From contig JAMPFU010000008.1 of the NCBI GenBank assembly GCA_023664385.1, positions 1-64,000 of the forward strand: 64,000 bases of DNA, read 5' to 3'. The notes below the pieces were generated by a model. It was not told the origin of the DNA. It did not search any database and worked only from the letters and a program-made list of their open reading frames with translations. The position numbers were made by a program, and so were the translations under genes. Position 1 is the first letter of the stretch. The number at the start of each line of letters is the position of its first letter. Shown in pieces: positions 25,318-35,579 of the stretch. The stretch comes from Clostridium sp. (GTDB lineage Bacteria > Bacillota > Clostridia > Lachnospirales > Lachnospiraceae).

Positions 25318-27399
25318 ATGTACAAGAAATTTGAGATGGAGCTTGCTGGTAGAACGCTTCGGGTTGATGTCGGCAGGGTTGCGAAGCAGGCAAATGGTGC
25401 AGCACTTATGCATTATGGCGATACGGTTGTTTTATCAACAGCTACGGCTTCTGAAAAACCTAGGGAGGGAATTGATTTCTTCCCGCTTTCTGTTGAGTAT
25501 GAGGAGAAGCTTTATTCAGTAGGAAAGATACCGGGAGGCTTTAACAAGAGAGAGGGTAAGGCAAGTGAGAATGCAATTCTTACCTCAAGAGTAATAGACC
25601 GTCCTATGAGACCGCTGTTTCCAAAGGATTACAGAAATGATGTTACGCTGAATAATCTGGTGCTTTCTGTTGACCCTGAGTGTTCACCTGAGCTTACGGC
25701 AATGCTTGGCTCTGCTATTGCAACCGCTATATCTGACATACCGTTTGATGGTCCATGTGCAACTACTCAGGTAGGTATGATTGACGGTACTTTGGTATTT
25801 AATCCAAATGCTGCCCAAAATCTTATTTCTGATTTAAAGCTTACCGTTGCTTCTACAAGGGATAAGGTTATCATGATAGAGGCAGGGGCAAATGAAGTTC
25901 CTGAGGATAAGATGATTGAGGCTATATATGCAGCTCATGAGTTGAATCAGAAGGTTATAGCGTTTATTGACCAGATAGTGGCAGAGTGTGGAAAGCCTAA
26001 GCATGAATATACAAGCTGTGCAGTTCCTGAGGCGCTTTTTGAGGCTATAAAGGCTATCGTAACGCCGGAACAGATGGAAGAAGCTGTATTTACAGATGAG
26101 AAGCAGGTTAGAGAGGAAAATATAAGACAGATAAAGGACAAGCTTGAGGAAGCTTTTGCAGATAATGAGGAATGGCTTGAGGTGCTGGATGAGGCTGTTT
26201 ACCAGTATCAGAAAAAGACAGTAAGAAAGATGATATTAAAGGATCATAAGCGTCCTGATGGAAGACAGATTACACAGATAAGACCACTTGCCGCTGAGGT
26301 TGATACGATTCCTAGAGTTCATGGTTCAGCCATGTTTACAAGAGGTCAGACCCAGATATGTAATATTGTTACGCTTGCGCCTTTGTCAGAGGCTCAGAAG
26401 TTAGATGGACTTGATGAGAATGTTGTATCAAAGAGATATATGCATCATTATAATTTCCCATCCTATTCAGTTGGAGAGACAAAACCTTCCAGAGGACCGG
26501 GACGTCGTGAGATTGGACATGGTGCGCTTGCAGAGAGGGCTCTTGTTCCTGTGCTTCCAAGTGAGGAGGAATTTCCATATGCCATTCGTTCCGTTTCGGA
26601 GACATTTGAGTCAAACGGTTCAACCTCCATGGCATCTACATGTTCCTCCTGTATGGCGCTTATGGCAGCAGGAGTACCGATAAAGAAAATGGTAGCAGGT
26701 ATATCATGTGGACTTGTAACCGGTGATACGGATGATGACTATGTGCTTCTCACTGATATCCAGGGACTTGAGGATTTCTTTGGAGACATGGATTTTAAGG
26801 TTACGGGTACAACGGAAGGTATTACTGCAATTCAGATGGACATTAAAATACATGGACTTACAAGACCGATTGTTGAGGGTGCCATTGCAAGGTGTCGTGA
26901 GGCAAGGCTTTTCATTATGGATACATGTATGAAGCCTGCAATCAGCCAGCCAAGACCAACCGTAGGAGCGCTTGCACCAAAGATTATTCAGACGGTTGTT
27001 GATCCTGAAAAAATCGGTGAGATTATTGGACAGAGAGGAAAAACCATCAATTCAATTATAGAAGAAACAGGTGTTAAGATTGATATTGATGATGACGGAC
27101 GTGTTTCTATCTGTGGCGTTGAGCAGGCAGGTATGGATAAGGCACTTAAAATTATACGTTCAATTGTTGATCCTATTGAGGTCGGAAAGACCTATGAGGG
27201 TAAGGTTGTAAGAATCATGAACTTTGGTGCATTTGTTGAGCTTGCTCCAAATAAGGATGGATTGATTCATATTTCTAAGCTTGCAGATCATAGGGTTGAA
27301 AAAGTTGAGGATGTTGTTAATATCGGAGATGAGGTTAAGGTTAAGGTGCTTGACATTGACAGAATGGGAAAGATAAGCTTAAGCCTCAAGGACGCATAA
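25318..27399 (+). CDS. pnp: Polyribonucleotide nucleotidyltransferase (PNPase)
   Basis: A 693-residue phosphorolytic 3'-5' exoribonuclease that degrades mRNA to nucleoside diphosphates. Two RNase PH domains flank a helical domain, followed by a KH domain (KIGEIIGQRGKTINSIIEETG) and an S1 domain (YEGKVVRIMNFGAFVELAPN) at the C-terminus. Phosphate-site residues in the second core are visible (SNGSTSMAS). The ATG at 25318 follows AAGGAGA. The in-frame ATG at 25273 lies inside the leader hairpin and is rejected. It has its own promoter and terminator. Confidence 0.98.
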   Translation: MYKKFEMELAGRTLRVDVGRVAKQANGAALMHYGDTVVLSTATASEKPREGIDFFPLSVEYEEKLYSVGKIPGGFNKREGKASENAILTSRVIDRPMRPLFPKDYRNDVTLNNLVLSVDPECSPELTAMLGSAIATAISDIPFDGPCATTQVGMIDGTLVFNPNAAQNLISDLKLTVASTRDKVIMIEAGANEVPEDKMIEAIYAAHELNQKVIAFIDQIVAECGKPKHEYTSCAVPEALFEAIKAIVTPEQMEEAVFTDEKQVREENIRQIKDKLEEAFADNEEWLEVLDEAVYQYQKKTVRKMILKDHKRPDGRQITQIRPLAAEVDTIPRVHGSAMFTRGQTQICNIVTLAPLSEAQKLDGLDENVVSKRYMHHYNFPSYSVGETKPSRGPGRREIGHGALAERALVPVLPSEEEFPYAIRSVSETFESNGSTSMASTCSSCMALMAAGVPIKKMVAGISCGLVTGDTDDDYVLLTDIQGLEDFFGDMDFKVTGTTEGITAIQMDIKIHGLTRPIVEGAIARCREARLFIMDTCMKPAISQPRPTVGALAPKIIQTVVDPEKIGEIIGQRGKTINSIIEETGVKIDIDDDGRVSICGVEQAGMDKALKIIRSIVDPIEVGKTYEGKVVRIMNFGAFVELAPNKDGLIHISKLADHRVEKVEDVVNIGDEVKVKVLDIDRMGKISLSLKDA

Positions 27400-27409
27400 A
27401 TAATTTTCA

Positions 27410-27457
27410 AGCAATATGCCCCGTTTACGCTAATGCGGGGCATATTTGCTATATTTT
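27410..27457 (+). terminator. Terminator after pnp
   Basis: AGCAATATGCCCCG pairs with CGGGGCATATTTGCT around a 12-nt loop and is followed by ATATTTT. It starts 11 bp after the pnp stop. Confidence 0.85.
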
Positions 27458-27480
27458 AAAGAAGATATGGAGGGCAAATA

Positions 27481-29883
27481 ATGAGATACGGCTATTTTGA
27501 TGATGCTGCAAGAGAATATGTGATTGACAGACCCGACACTCCGGCACCTTGGGCGAATTATTTAGGATCGCCTGAGTACGGTGCCATTATTTCAAATAAC
27601 GCTGGAGGCTATAGCTTTGTAAAGTCCGGGGCAAACGGTAGAATTTTGAGATATGTTTTTAACAGCTTCGACCAGCCGGGCAGGTATATATATTTGAGAG
27701 ATAACGACACAAAGGATTATTGGTCTGCATCATGGCAGCCTGTCGGAAAGTCACTTGATAATTATAAAAGTGAATGTCATCATGGAACAGGATATACGAA
27801 TATTAAGGCATCATACGACGGCATTGATACAGAGGCTCTTTATTTAGTCCCTCTCGATAAAACCCATGAGGTATGGAACTTAAAGGTTACAAATCATTCC
27901 GATAAGCCGCGAAATTTGTCCGCAATCGGATATTGTGAGTTTACAAATGATAACAATTATGAGCAGGATCAGGTAAACCTTCAGTATACGTTATTTATAA
28001 CGAGAACATATTTTAAGGAAAACAGAATAAAGCAGGTTATAAATGAAAATGTAAACAAGGATGCTCCTGTAGACGGAAATGTTACATTTACAAGGTTTTT
28101 CGGATTGGCAGGTGGAGAGGTTGCCAGCTATTGCGGCGATAAAGAGCAATTCCTAGGCTTATATCATTCCTATGCAAATCCAGTGGCAGTTATAAATGGT
28201 AATTGTGGAAATAAATTAAATTATAATTCAAATTCCTGTGGAGCATTGGAAACGAAGATGACCCTTGCTCCGGGAGAAACAAAATATATAGCGTTTGTCG
28301 TAGGCATGAAGAATGATGCTGAAGCAGAAGCAGTTATGAAGGCTTATGCAGACGTAAGGTCACAGGCTGAAAAGGAGCTTGCAGAGCTTAAGAAATATTG
28401 GGGTGATAAGCTTGATAATTTACAGGTTAAAACTCCGAGTCCGGAATTTAATTCAATGATAAATACATGGAATGCGTATCAGTGTTTTATGACATTTATA
28501 TGGTCAAGAGCTGCTTCGTTTTCGTATTGTGGTTTAAGAAACGGATATGGATATAGGGATACTGTTCAGGATATACAGGGCATCATACATCTTGCTCCTG
28601 AAATGGCGCTTGAAAAAATACGGTTTATGCTCTCTGCCCAGGTTGACAACGGAGGAGGACTTCCACTTGTTAAATTTAACCATAATGCGGGACATGAGGA
28701 CACGCCTGATGATGCTTCGTATGTAAAGGCAACAGGTCATCCTGCATACAGGGCAGATGATGCGCTTTGGCTTTTCCCTACAGTATACAAGTATATTGCA
28801 GAGTCGGGTAATGTGGATTTTATAGACGAGGTTATCGTATTTGCAAACGGCGGTGAGGGAACCGTATATGAGCATTTAAAGAGAGCAATTGATTTTTCCA
28901 TGAACCGTTTGGGAAATAACAACATGCCTGCGGGACTTCACGCAGATTGGAATGACTGCTTAAGGCTTGGCAAGAAGGGAGAGTCAACATTTGTAGCAAT
29001 GCAGCTTTATTATGCAATGACCGTCCTTCGTGGCTTTGCCGTAAGAAAAAATGATACGGAGTATATTGCATATCTTGATAAGATACAGAAAGAGCTTGGT
29101 GACACCATTCAGTCTAAGTGCTGGGAGGATGACAGATACATAAGAGGCTACAAGGAAGACGGCATGATTATAGGCTCAAAGCATGACCCTGAGGCTAACA
29201 TGTGGCTTAATCCACAGTCTTGGTCAGTGATAAGCGGGCTTGCAACAAAGGAACAGGCAGAAAAGGCTCTTGAGTCGGTACACAGGGAGCTTAATACGCC
29301 TTATGGCGTAAGGCTTATGGCACCTGCCTATGCAGACCATGCATTTGACGGAGCGCTTATGCTGCTGTTTAATGCTTCCACAAAGGAAAATGGAGGCATA
29401 TTTTCACAGCCTCAGGGGTGGGTTATACTTGCCGAATCACTTATGGGACATGGAAACCGGGCATTTGAATACTTTATGGAAAGCTCGCCTGCATCAATGA
29501 ATGATAAGGCGGAAATCCGTAAGCTTGAGCCATACTGCCATGGACAGTTTACAGAAAGCTCTGACAGTCCTTTTGAGGGCAGAGCCCATGTTCATTGGCT
29601 TACAGGTACCGCATCTACAGTTATGGTAGGCTGTGTCGAAGGAATTTTGGGAATAAGACCTGACTTTGAGGGTCTTAGGCTGGCACCTTCTGTTTCATCT
29701 GATTGGAAGGAATTTGAAATTACAAAAATGTACAGGGGGAAGAAGCTTAATATTAAGGTATCAAACCCGGATGGGGCACAGAGTGGATATAAGACAGTAA
29801 CATTAAATGATGAGAAGCTGTCTGATAATTATATACCTTTTGACAAGCTGAAAGAGGAAAACGACATTTTGCTTATCATGTAA
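27481..29883 (+). CDS. GH94 cellobiose/cello-oligosaccharide phosphorylase
   Basis: An 800-residue family GH94 enzyme that would phosphorolyse a beta-linked glucoside, most likely cellobiose, to glucose-1-phosphate plus glucose, saving ATP. Conserved regions are the GYGYRDTVQD substrate segment, the catalytic acid Asp489 in HADWNDCLRLG, ANMWLNPQSW, and the C-terminal EGRAHVHWLTG phosphate-site region. The length equals that of characterised cellobiose phosphorylases (about 810). No signal peptide is seen, so the substrate is imported first. No transporter or regulator adjoins the gene. Cellodextrin, laminaribiose or other GH94 specificities cannot be excluded from the sequence alone. The ribosome site is ATGGAGGG. 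Confidence 0.9.
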   Translation: MRYGYFDDAAREYVIDRPDTPAPWANYLGSPEYGAIISNNAGGYSFVKSGANGRILRYVFNSFDQPGRYIYLRDNDTKDYWSASWQPVGKSLDNYKSECHHGTGYTNIKASYDGIDTEALYLVPLDKTHEVWNLKVTNHSDKPRNLSAIGYCEFTNDNNYEQDQVNLQYTLFITRTYFKENRIKQVINENVNKDAPVDGNVTFTRFFGLAGGEVASYCGDKEQFLGLYHSYANPVAVINGNCGNKLNYNSNSCGALETKMTLAPGETKYIAFVVGMKNDAEAEAVMKAYADVRSQAEKELAELKKYWGDKLDNLQVKTPSPEFNSMINTWNAYQCFMTFIWSRAASFSYCGLRNGYGYRDTVQDIQGIIHLAPEMALEKIRFMLSAQVDNGGGLPLVKFNHNAGHEDTPDDASYVKATGHPAYRADDALWLFPTVYKYIAESGNVDFIDEVIVFANGGEGTVYEHLKRAIDFSMNRLGNNNMPAGLHADWNDCLRLGKKGESTFVAMQLYYAMTVLRGFAVRKNDTEYIAYLDKIQKELGDTIQSKCWEDDRYIRGYKEDGMIIGSKHDPEANMWLNPQSWSVISGLATKEQAEKALESVHRELNTPYGVRLMAPAYADHAFDGALMLLFNASTKENGGIFSQPQGWVILAESLMGHGNRAFEYFMESSPASMNDKAEIRKLEPYCHGQFTESSDSPFEGRAHVHWLTGTASTVMVGCVEGILGIRPDFEGLRLAPSVSSDWKEFEITKMYRGKKLNIKVSNPDGAQSGYKTVTLNDEKLSDNYIPFDKLKEENDILLIM

Positions 29884-29988
29884 AAAAGGTAACCCTTGGT
29901 AGCTAGTTGTTCATGCTTTTGCGTGATAGAATTTACCTAATGAATAATTGTTTTTTTCAATAATTCATGTGGGGTGTTTCATTATAAA

Positions 29989-30044
29989 AGAAGTTCTGAT
30001 TTTTTTCCTGATTGTTTGGGAATTAGTCAGAGCTTCTTTTTTTG
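29989..30044 (+). terminator. Terminator downstream of the GH94 gene
   Basis: AGAAGTTCTGA pairs with TCAGAGCTTCT across a 30-nt loop, and TTTTTTTG follows. It lies about 105 bp after the GH94 stop. The intervening sequence shows nothing recognisable. Confidence 0.75.
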
Positions 30045-30138
30045 CCTTACGGGAAAATAAAAACCTTACATATATACCACATAACAGCGAATAATAAAAA
30101 AAAGTGTGTGTATAATAACAAAAAAACGGAGGTTTATT

Positions 30139-30873
30139 ATGTGCAGCGAAAATAAAGATGATGACGAAAAAAGAGAGCCTGAAAAATATGAGGGAAAAAC
30201 TGAAACGTATGACAGCAAACTGATAAAAGATTTAGGACAGTATGTTCTGAGGGCTAAAACAGACGGGAAAGGTATCGTTTTACTTAATATAGCAGGTGAG
30301 ATAGAAGGGCATGAGTCTCTTGGAGGCAGCTCAAAGGTAAGTAAGTATGAGCTTATTCTTCCCCTGCTTGCACTTGTTCAAAGTGATGAGAATATAGAAG
30401 GACTGCTTGTTTTATTAAATACTGTGGGTGGTGATGTGGAGGCAGGACTTGCAATTGCTGAAATGATAGCGTCCATAGATAAGCCTAAGGTGTGCCTTGT
30501 ATTGGGCGGCGGACATTCTATAGGAGTACCGCTTGCTGTTTCAGGTGATGTAACGTATATAGTGCCTACTGCAACAATGGTTGTACATCCAATCAGGATA
30601 AACGGTACAGTGCTTGGAGTAAGGCAGAACTATGAATATATTGAAAGAATGCAGGATAGAATTATAAGCTTTACGGCAAGCCATAGCAGGATAAAGGAGG
30701 ATGAACTACGTGATATTATGTTTAACACGAGGGAGCTTACAAAGGATATCGGATCTGTGCTGATTGGGGAGCAGGCGGTAAAAAAAGGAATTATTGATAA
30801 CGTAGGCGGAATAAACTGTGCTATGAATTGCTTATATGACTTGATAAATCAAAAGAAAAATAGTACAATATGA
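30139..30873 (+). CDS. tepA: TepA/YmfB-type ClpP-like serine protease
   Basis: A 244-residue ClpP-fold protein. After a charged N-terminal tail (1-40), the core contains NTVGGDVEAGLAIAEMI, the catalytic Ser in GGGHSIGVPLAVSG and the His in MVVHPIRING. TepA (B. subtilis YmfB) is a forespore or cytosolic protease involved in degrading small acid-soluble spore proteins at germination. It sits directly upstream of ftsK/spoIIIE in Bacillus, and the same order occurs here. The ATG at 30139 follows CGGAGG. The in-frame ATG at 30106 has no site. A TATAAT at 30111-30116 lacks a good -35. Confidence 0.88.
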   Translation: MCSENKDDDEKREPEKYEGKTETYDSKLIKDLGQYVLRAKTDGKGIVLLNIAGEIEGHESLGGSSKVSKYELILPLLALVQSDENIEGLLVLLNTVGGDVEAGLAIAEMIASIDKPKVCLVLGGGHSIGVPLAVSGDVTYIVPTATMVVHPIRINGTVLGVRQNYEYIERMQDRIISFTASHSRIKEDELRDIMFNTRELTKDIGSVLIGEQAVKKGIIDNVGGINCAMNCLYDLINQKKNSTI

Positions 30874-30927
30874 GGGGTTTACTTGGAAAATTATTACTTT
30901 ATGTTGTGTTTTAGTTATATAATGGGA

Positions 30928-31059
30928 CTGTCGCAATAAGGATTTTAATTCTCTTTTATAATACATTTTAAACAAAGAACGCTCCAACGTGTTACTTAAC
31001 TTCCGCTTTTTTTGTTAAAAATGCGTCACTGCTAAGAAAACAAATCCTTGTTGCGACAG
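30928..31059. repeat. 132-bp inverted repeat between tepA and ftsK
   Basis: Eighteen-base arms (CTGTCGCAATAAGGATTT and AAATCCTTGTTGCGACAG) differ at one position, the GU-compatible A/G. They enclose an AT-rich interior without an ORF. It could be a large terminator, a processing structure or a degenerate MITE. No clear target duplication is seen. Confidence 0.6.
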
Positions 31060-31092
31060 CTCTGGATAAATGATAGATAAGGAGACATATGA

Positions 31093-33741
31093 ATGGCTGA
31101 ACAAAAAAATGCCGGACGCATTTCGCAAAAAAAAGGTTCTACAAAAGCTTCGGGCGGTACGAAAAAAAGCAATAAGACAGACAGTACATATACAAGCGAA
31201 CGTAAGCAGGCGGCGGTAAAGGCTTTAAATGAAGAAGGCGGTTCACGAAAAAATGAGATATATCTTTTTATATATCTTGCTGTTTCTGTGTTTCTCGTTT
31301 TGAGCAATTTTGGAATTGGCGGGGTAGTCGGTAATTTTATTTCAAAAATAATATTTGGTTTGGTGGGCTCTGTAGCATACATCCTTCCGTTTTATATTTT
31401 CTTTTCAGCAGCGTTTCTTCTTTCAAACGGTGCGCAGAAAAAAATTGTAAAGCGGGTTTTGTGTATCGCCATATTTATTGTTGCGCTTGCATTTATTTGT
31501 CAGCTTATAAGTGGTGTTGATGATGTATCTGTAAAAACGCTTTACGAGGAGGGTGCAAAGCATAAAAGAGGAGGCGGTGTACTTTTAGGCGGTATTCTTG
31601 CATTGCTTTATAAGCTGATAGGAATGTCGGGCTCAATTATACTTATTGTATTGCTTACGATTATCGGAATCATAATCGTTATGGATGTGTCTATTGTGCG
31701 AATGATAAAGGATGGATTTGACAAAGATGAGGATGCTTACGAGGATGATTTGGATGAGGAGACACTTGTTTCAAATCGCCGTAAAAATAAGAATATGTTA
31801 AATAATATAAAGGTTTTGGAAGCTGCTGACAGTAAAAAATCAAAGGGGAAAAATAAAAAGAAAAAGCCGAATCCTGAGGAGATACATGAGCTTAAGCCGC
31901 TTCCTCCAAAGGACTTCTTTGATGAGGAGAGCCTTGATTATTCGGGTGAAAAGGAAATTTTTAAAGCTGACAAGGAGAATAGTAATGACAGTCCAAAGGA
32001 CTTTTTTGCTGATTCTGAAGCAGAGGGTGAACAGGCTGCAGGGGTTCAGAAGGGAAGAAGAAAGAAAACAAAAGAAACCTATCATGACATGCTTGGCGAA
32101 AGAGATAATATATCCGACGAAATAAAGAAAACAACCGTTACGGCATCGGAGGCTTCCCAAAAAACAGAAAATGAAAAAAGCAATTCTGCCATATCGGATA
32201 AGGCAGGACAACATTCTGTACCGCAAAATGCCACAGGCGGCGGACAATCGGCAAGCATATCGCCGGAGGACTATAAATTTCCACCAATTAATCTTTTAAA
32301 GATGGCAAAGGGAGGAAGAAGCGCAGGCAGTGATGCACATGTCAGGGAAACTGCCATGAAGCTGAAAAGCACATTAGAGAATTTTGGCGTAAATGTAACA
32401 ATAACGGATTACAGCTGTGGACCTTCCGTCACAAGATATGAGCTTCAGCCTGAACAGGGTGTCAAGGTAAGTAAAATTGTGGGACTTGCAGACGACATTA
32501 AGCTTAACCTTGCGGCGGCGGATATAAGAATAGAAGCGCCGATACCGGGAAAGGCGGCAATCGGAATAGAGGTTCCAAATAAGGAAAGTCAGGCGGTATA
32601 TTTCAGGGATTTGCTTGAGTCGGATAATTATAAAAAATTTCCGTCAAAAATAGCCTTCGCAGTGGGAAAGGATATCAGTGGTCAGGTTGTGGTTGCCGAT
32701 ATAGCAAAAATGCCCCATCTCCTTGTGGCAGGTGCGACAGGCTCAGGAAAATCTGTGTGTATAAACACGCTTATCATGAGTATTCTCTATAAGGCAAGGC
32801 CGGATGAGGTTAAGCTTATCATGGTCGATCCGAAGCAGGTTGAGCTTAGCATTTATAATGGGATTCCCCATATGCTGATACCGGTTGTCACCGACCCTAA
32901 AAAAGCGGCGGGAGCGCTTAACTGGGCAGTAATGGAGATGACAAACAGATACCAGCTTTTTGCGCAGTACAATGTGCGTAACCTTCAGGGCTACAATGAA
33001 AAGGTAAAGGCTGTGACAGGCGAGGAGGAAGGCAATGAGGAGCTTAAGAAGCTTCCGCAGATTGTCATTATCGTAGATGAGCTGGCTGACCTTATGATGG
33101 TGGCACATGGCGAGGTTGAGGACGCCATTGTAAGACTGTCCCAGCTTGCAAGGGCGGCAGGAATCCATTTGGTAATCGCAACGCAAAGACCATCCGTAGA
33201 CGTAATTACAGGACTGATAAAGGCAAATGTTCCTTCCCGTATCGCCATGACTGTATCGTCAGGCGTTGACTCAAGGACGATTCTTGATATGAACGGAGCG
33301 GAAAAGCTGCTTGGTAAGGGAGATATGCTCTTTTATCCGACCGGCTATCCGAAGCCTGTGAGAGTACAGGGGGCATTTTTATCAGATGAAGAAATTGCAG
33401 ACGTTGTTGACTTCTTAAAACAGCAGTCGGGAGATGTTCAGTATGACAGTAAAATTACTGATGAGATAGATAAGTCAAATGTAGGAGGCTCATCCCAGGC
33501 AGGAAGCAGTGGTTCGGAATTTGATGATTATTTTGTCGATGCAGGAAAATTTATCATAGGCAAGGAAAAGGCATCTATTGGTATGCTCCAAAGAGTATAC
33601 AAGATAGGCTTTAACAGGGCTGCAAGAATCATGGACCAGCTTTCAGATGCGGGAGTTGTGGGACCTGAGGAGGGCACCAAGCCAAGAAAGGTGCTCATGA
33701 CCATGGAAGAATTTGAAAATTATGTTGAAGAAAATCTGTAA
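31093..33741 (+). CDS. ftsK: FtsK/SpoIIIE DNA translocase
   Basis: An 882-residue membrane-anchored DNA motor that pumps chromosomes through the division or sporulation septum. Four or five transmembrane helices lie between about 50 and 200, then an acidic/basic linker of about 200 residues. The alpha-beta motor follows with Walker A in LVAGATGSGKSVCIN, Walker B in IVIIVDELADLMM and the ATQRPSVDVITGLIKAN motif. A C-terminal winged-helix gamma domain (IGMLQRVYKIGFNRAARIMD) reads orienting sequences. The ATG at 31093 follows AAGGAGA, and an overlapping ATG at 31089 stops after three codons. SpoIIIE and FtsK cannot be told apart here. Confidence 0.96.
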   Translation: MAEQKNAGRISQKKGSTKASGGTKKSNKTDSTYTSERKQAAVKALNEEGGSRKNEIYLFIYLAVSVFLVLSNFGIGGVVGNFISKIIFGLVGSVAYILPFYIFFSAAFLLSNGAQKKIVKRVLCIAIFIVALAFICQLISGVDDVSVKTLYEEGAKHKRGGGVLLGGILALLYKLIGMSGSIILIVLLTIIGIIIVMDVSIVRMIKDGFDKDEDAYEDDLDEETLVSNRRKNKNMLNNIKVLEAADSKKSKGKNKKKKPNPEEIHELKPLPPKDFFDEESLDYSGEKEIFKADKENSNDSPKDFFADSEAEGEQAAGVQKGRRKKTKETYHDMLGERDNISDEIKKTTVTASEASQKTENEKSNSAISDKAGQHSVPQNATGGGQSASISPEDYKFPPINLLKMAKGGRSAGSDAHVRETAMKLKSTLENFGVNVTITDYSCGPSVTRYELQPEQGVKVSKIVGLADDIKLNLAAADIRIEAPIPGKAAIGIEVPNKESQAVYFRDLLESDNYKKFPSKIAFAVGKDISGQVVVADIAKMPHLLVAGATGSGKSVCINTLIMSILYKARPDEVKLIMVDPKQVELSIYNGIPHMLIPVVTDPKKAAGALNWAVMEMTNRYQLFAQYNVRNLQGYNEKVKAVTGEEEGNEELKKLPQIVIIVDELADLMMVAHGEVEDAIVRLSQLARAAGIHLVIATQRPSVDVITGLIKANVPSRIAMTVSSGVDSRTILDMNGAEKLLGKGDMLFYPTGYPKPVRVQGAFLSDEEIADVVDFLKQQSGDVQYDSKITDEIDKSNVGGSSQAGSSGSEFDDYFVDAGKFIIGKEKASIGMLQRVYKIGFNRAARIMDQLSDAGVVGPEEGTKPRKVLMTMEEFENYVEENL

Positions 33742-33815
33742 CTGTAATATAGTGAAATGATTAAATGTAGCTTATTTTATAAGTAATTTATATGTAAGTT
33801 GGTAAGGAGTTAAGT

Positions 33816-35483
33816 ATGACTGATATTGAAATTGCACAACAGGCTGAAATGAAAAATATAAAGGATGTAATGTCTGTGTTTGACATAACCGAGGATGATT
33901 TGGAAATGTATGGAAAGTACAAGGCGAAGCTCTCGGATGCGTTTATTGCTTCCGTCAAGGACAATAAGGATGGAAAGCTTATTCTTGTAACTGCAATAAA
34001 TCCTACGCCGGCAGGGGAAGGCAAAACTACCGTGACGGTTGGATTGGGGCAGGCGATGGGCAGGCTGGGGAAAAAGTCTGTGATTGCACTTCGTGAGCCT
34101 TCTCTTGGACCATGCTTTGGCATAAAGGGTGGTGCTGCGGGAGGCGGATATTCACAGGTTGTTCCAATGGAGGACTTAAATCTTCATTTTACGGGGGATT
34201 TTCATGCGATAACATCTGCAAATAATCTGCTTGCCGCACTTATGGACAATCACATACATCAGGGGAACGAGCTTAAGATAGATACAAAAAGGATTGTTTT
34301 TAAGCGGTGCCTTGATATGAACGACAGGGTGCTTAGAAATATTATTGTTGGAATGGGGAAGAAAACGGACGGCGTCATGCGTGAGGATGGATTTGTCATT
34401 ACTGTTGCATCAGAGATTATGGCGATACTCTGTCTTGCTTCCGACATAAATGACCTAAAAGAACGGCTTTCAAGAATAATAGTTGCCTACAATGTAGATA
34501 ATGAACCTGTTACGGCAGGCGATCTTAAGGCAGTGGGAGCGATGACGGCACTTTTAAAGGATGCAATCAAGCCAAATGTCATACAGACCCTTGAGCATAC
34601 ACCGGCAATTGTTCATGGAGGACCCTTTGCCAATATTGCACATGGCTGTAATTCAGTAAGAGCAACGAAAACAGCATTAAAAATTGCAGATTACGTTATA
34701 ACGGAGGCGGGCTTTGGCGCAGATCTTGGGGCAGAGAAGTTTTTTGACATAAAGTGCAGAATGTCGGGGCTTGTGCCTGATGCAGTTGTGCTTGTTGCCA
34801 CGGTAAGGGCATTAAAGTATAACGGTGGAGTGCCAAAGACGGAGCTTGCAAAAGAAAATGTTGAAGCTCTTAAAAAGGGCATTGTAAACCTTGAAAAGCA
34901 TATTGAAAATCTTATGATGTACGGTGTGCCTGTGGTAGTTACGCTGAACAGATTTATGTCTGATACGGAGGCAGAGCTTGATTTTGTAAGAAAATTCTGT
35001 GAGGACAAAGGCTGTGATTTTGCACCTGCAAATGTGTGGGAGAAAGGCGGCGAAGGCGGAATAGAGCTGGCAAATGCAGTGCTTCATACACTTGAAAATA
35101 AAAAGAGCAGCTTTAAGCTTTTATATGAGGATAGTCTTTCCATAAAGGAAAAAATAAGGACTGTAGCGACAAAAATATACGGGGCGGACGATGTCACCTA
35201 CAGCAAGGAGGCTGAAACTGCAATTGCAAAGATAGAGGCATTGGGATTTGCCCATATGCCTGTATGCATGGCAAAAAATCAGTATTCACTTTCAGACGAT
35301 GCTTCTAAGCTTGGCAGACCTACGGGCTTTGATATTAATATACGTGAGGTTTATGTAAGTGCAGGTGCAGGCTTTGTTGTTGCGATAACGGGACAGATTA
35401 TGACGATGCCGGGACTTCCTAAAAAGCCTGCGGCAGAGGGAATTTATGTGGATGATAACGGCGTGATTGCAGGCTTGTTTTAA
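33816..35483 (+). CDS. fhs: Formate-tetrahydrofolate ligase
   Basis: A 555-residue enzyme that makes 10-formyl-tetrahydrofolate from formate, THF and ATP. It supplies one-carbon units for purines and, in acetogens, the Wood-Ljungdahl methyl branch. The ATP loop [18 protein letters not shown] is clear, as are [22 protein letters not shown] (read in two parts), [17 protein letters not shown] and [16 protein letters not shown]. The length is standard. The ribosome site TAAGGAG is good. No other folate genes adjoin it, so an acetogenic lifestyle cannot be claimed from this gene alone. Confidence 0.97.
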   Translation: MTDIEIAQQAEMKNIKDVMSVFDITEDDLEMYGKYKAKLSDAFIASVKDNKDGKLILVTAINPTPAGEGKTTVTVGLGQAMGRLGKKSVIALREPSLGPCFGIKGGAAGGGYSQVVPMEDLNLHFTGDFHAITSANNLLAALMDNHIHQGNELKIDTKRIVFKRCLDMNDRVLRNIIVGMGKKTDGVMREDGFVITVASEIMAILCLASDINDLKERLSRIIVAYNVDNEPVTAGDLKAVGAMTALLKDAIKPNVIQTLEHTPAIVHGGPFANIAHGCNSVRATKTALKIADYVITEAGFGADLGAEKFFDIKCRMSGLVPDAVVLVATVRALKYNGGVPKTELAKENVEALKKGIVNLEKHIENLMMYGVPVVVTLNRFMSDTEAELDFVRKFCEDKGCDFAPANVWEKGGEGGIELANAVLHTLENKKSSFKLLYEDSLSIKEKIRTVATKIYGADDVTYSKEAETAIAKIEALGFAHMPVCMAKNQYSLSDDASKLGRPTGFDINIREVYVSAGAGFVVAITGQIMTMPGLPKKPAAEGIYVDDNGVIAGLF

Positions 35484-35501
35484 CTTTTTCATGAAACAAC
35501 A

Positions 35502-35563
35502 AATGGCTGCCATAGGAATGATTTAAAATGCAACTATGCTAAATCATTCCTATGGCAGCCATT
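35502..35563. terminator. Strong bidirectional terminator after fhs
   Basis: A perfect 24-bp stem (starting AATGGCTGCCATAGGAATGA at 35502) has a 13-nt loop. It separates fhs from the convergent small gene at 35580-35828 and can serve both. Confidence 0.85.
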
Positions 35564-35579
35564 AAATAAAACCGTTTAT

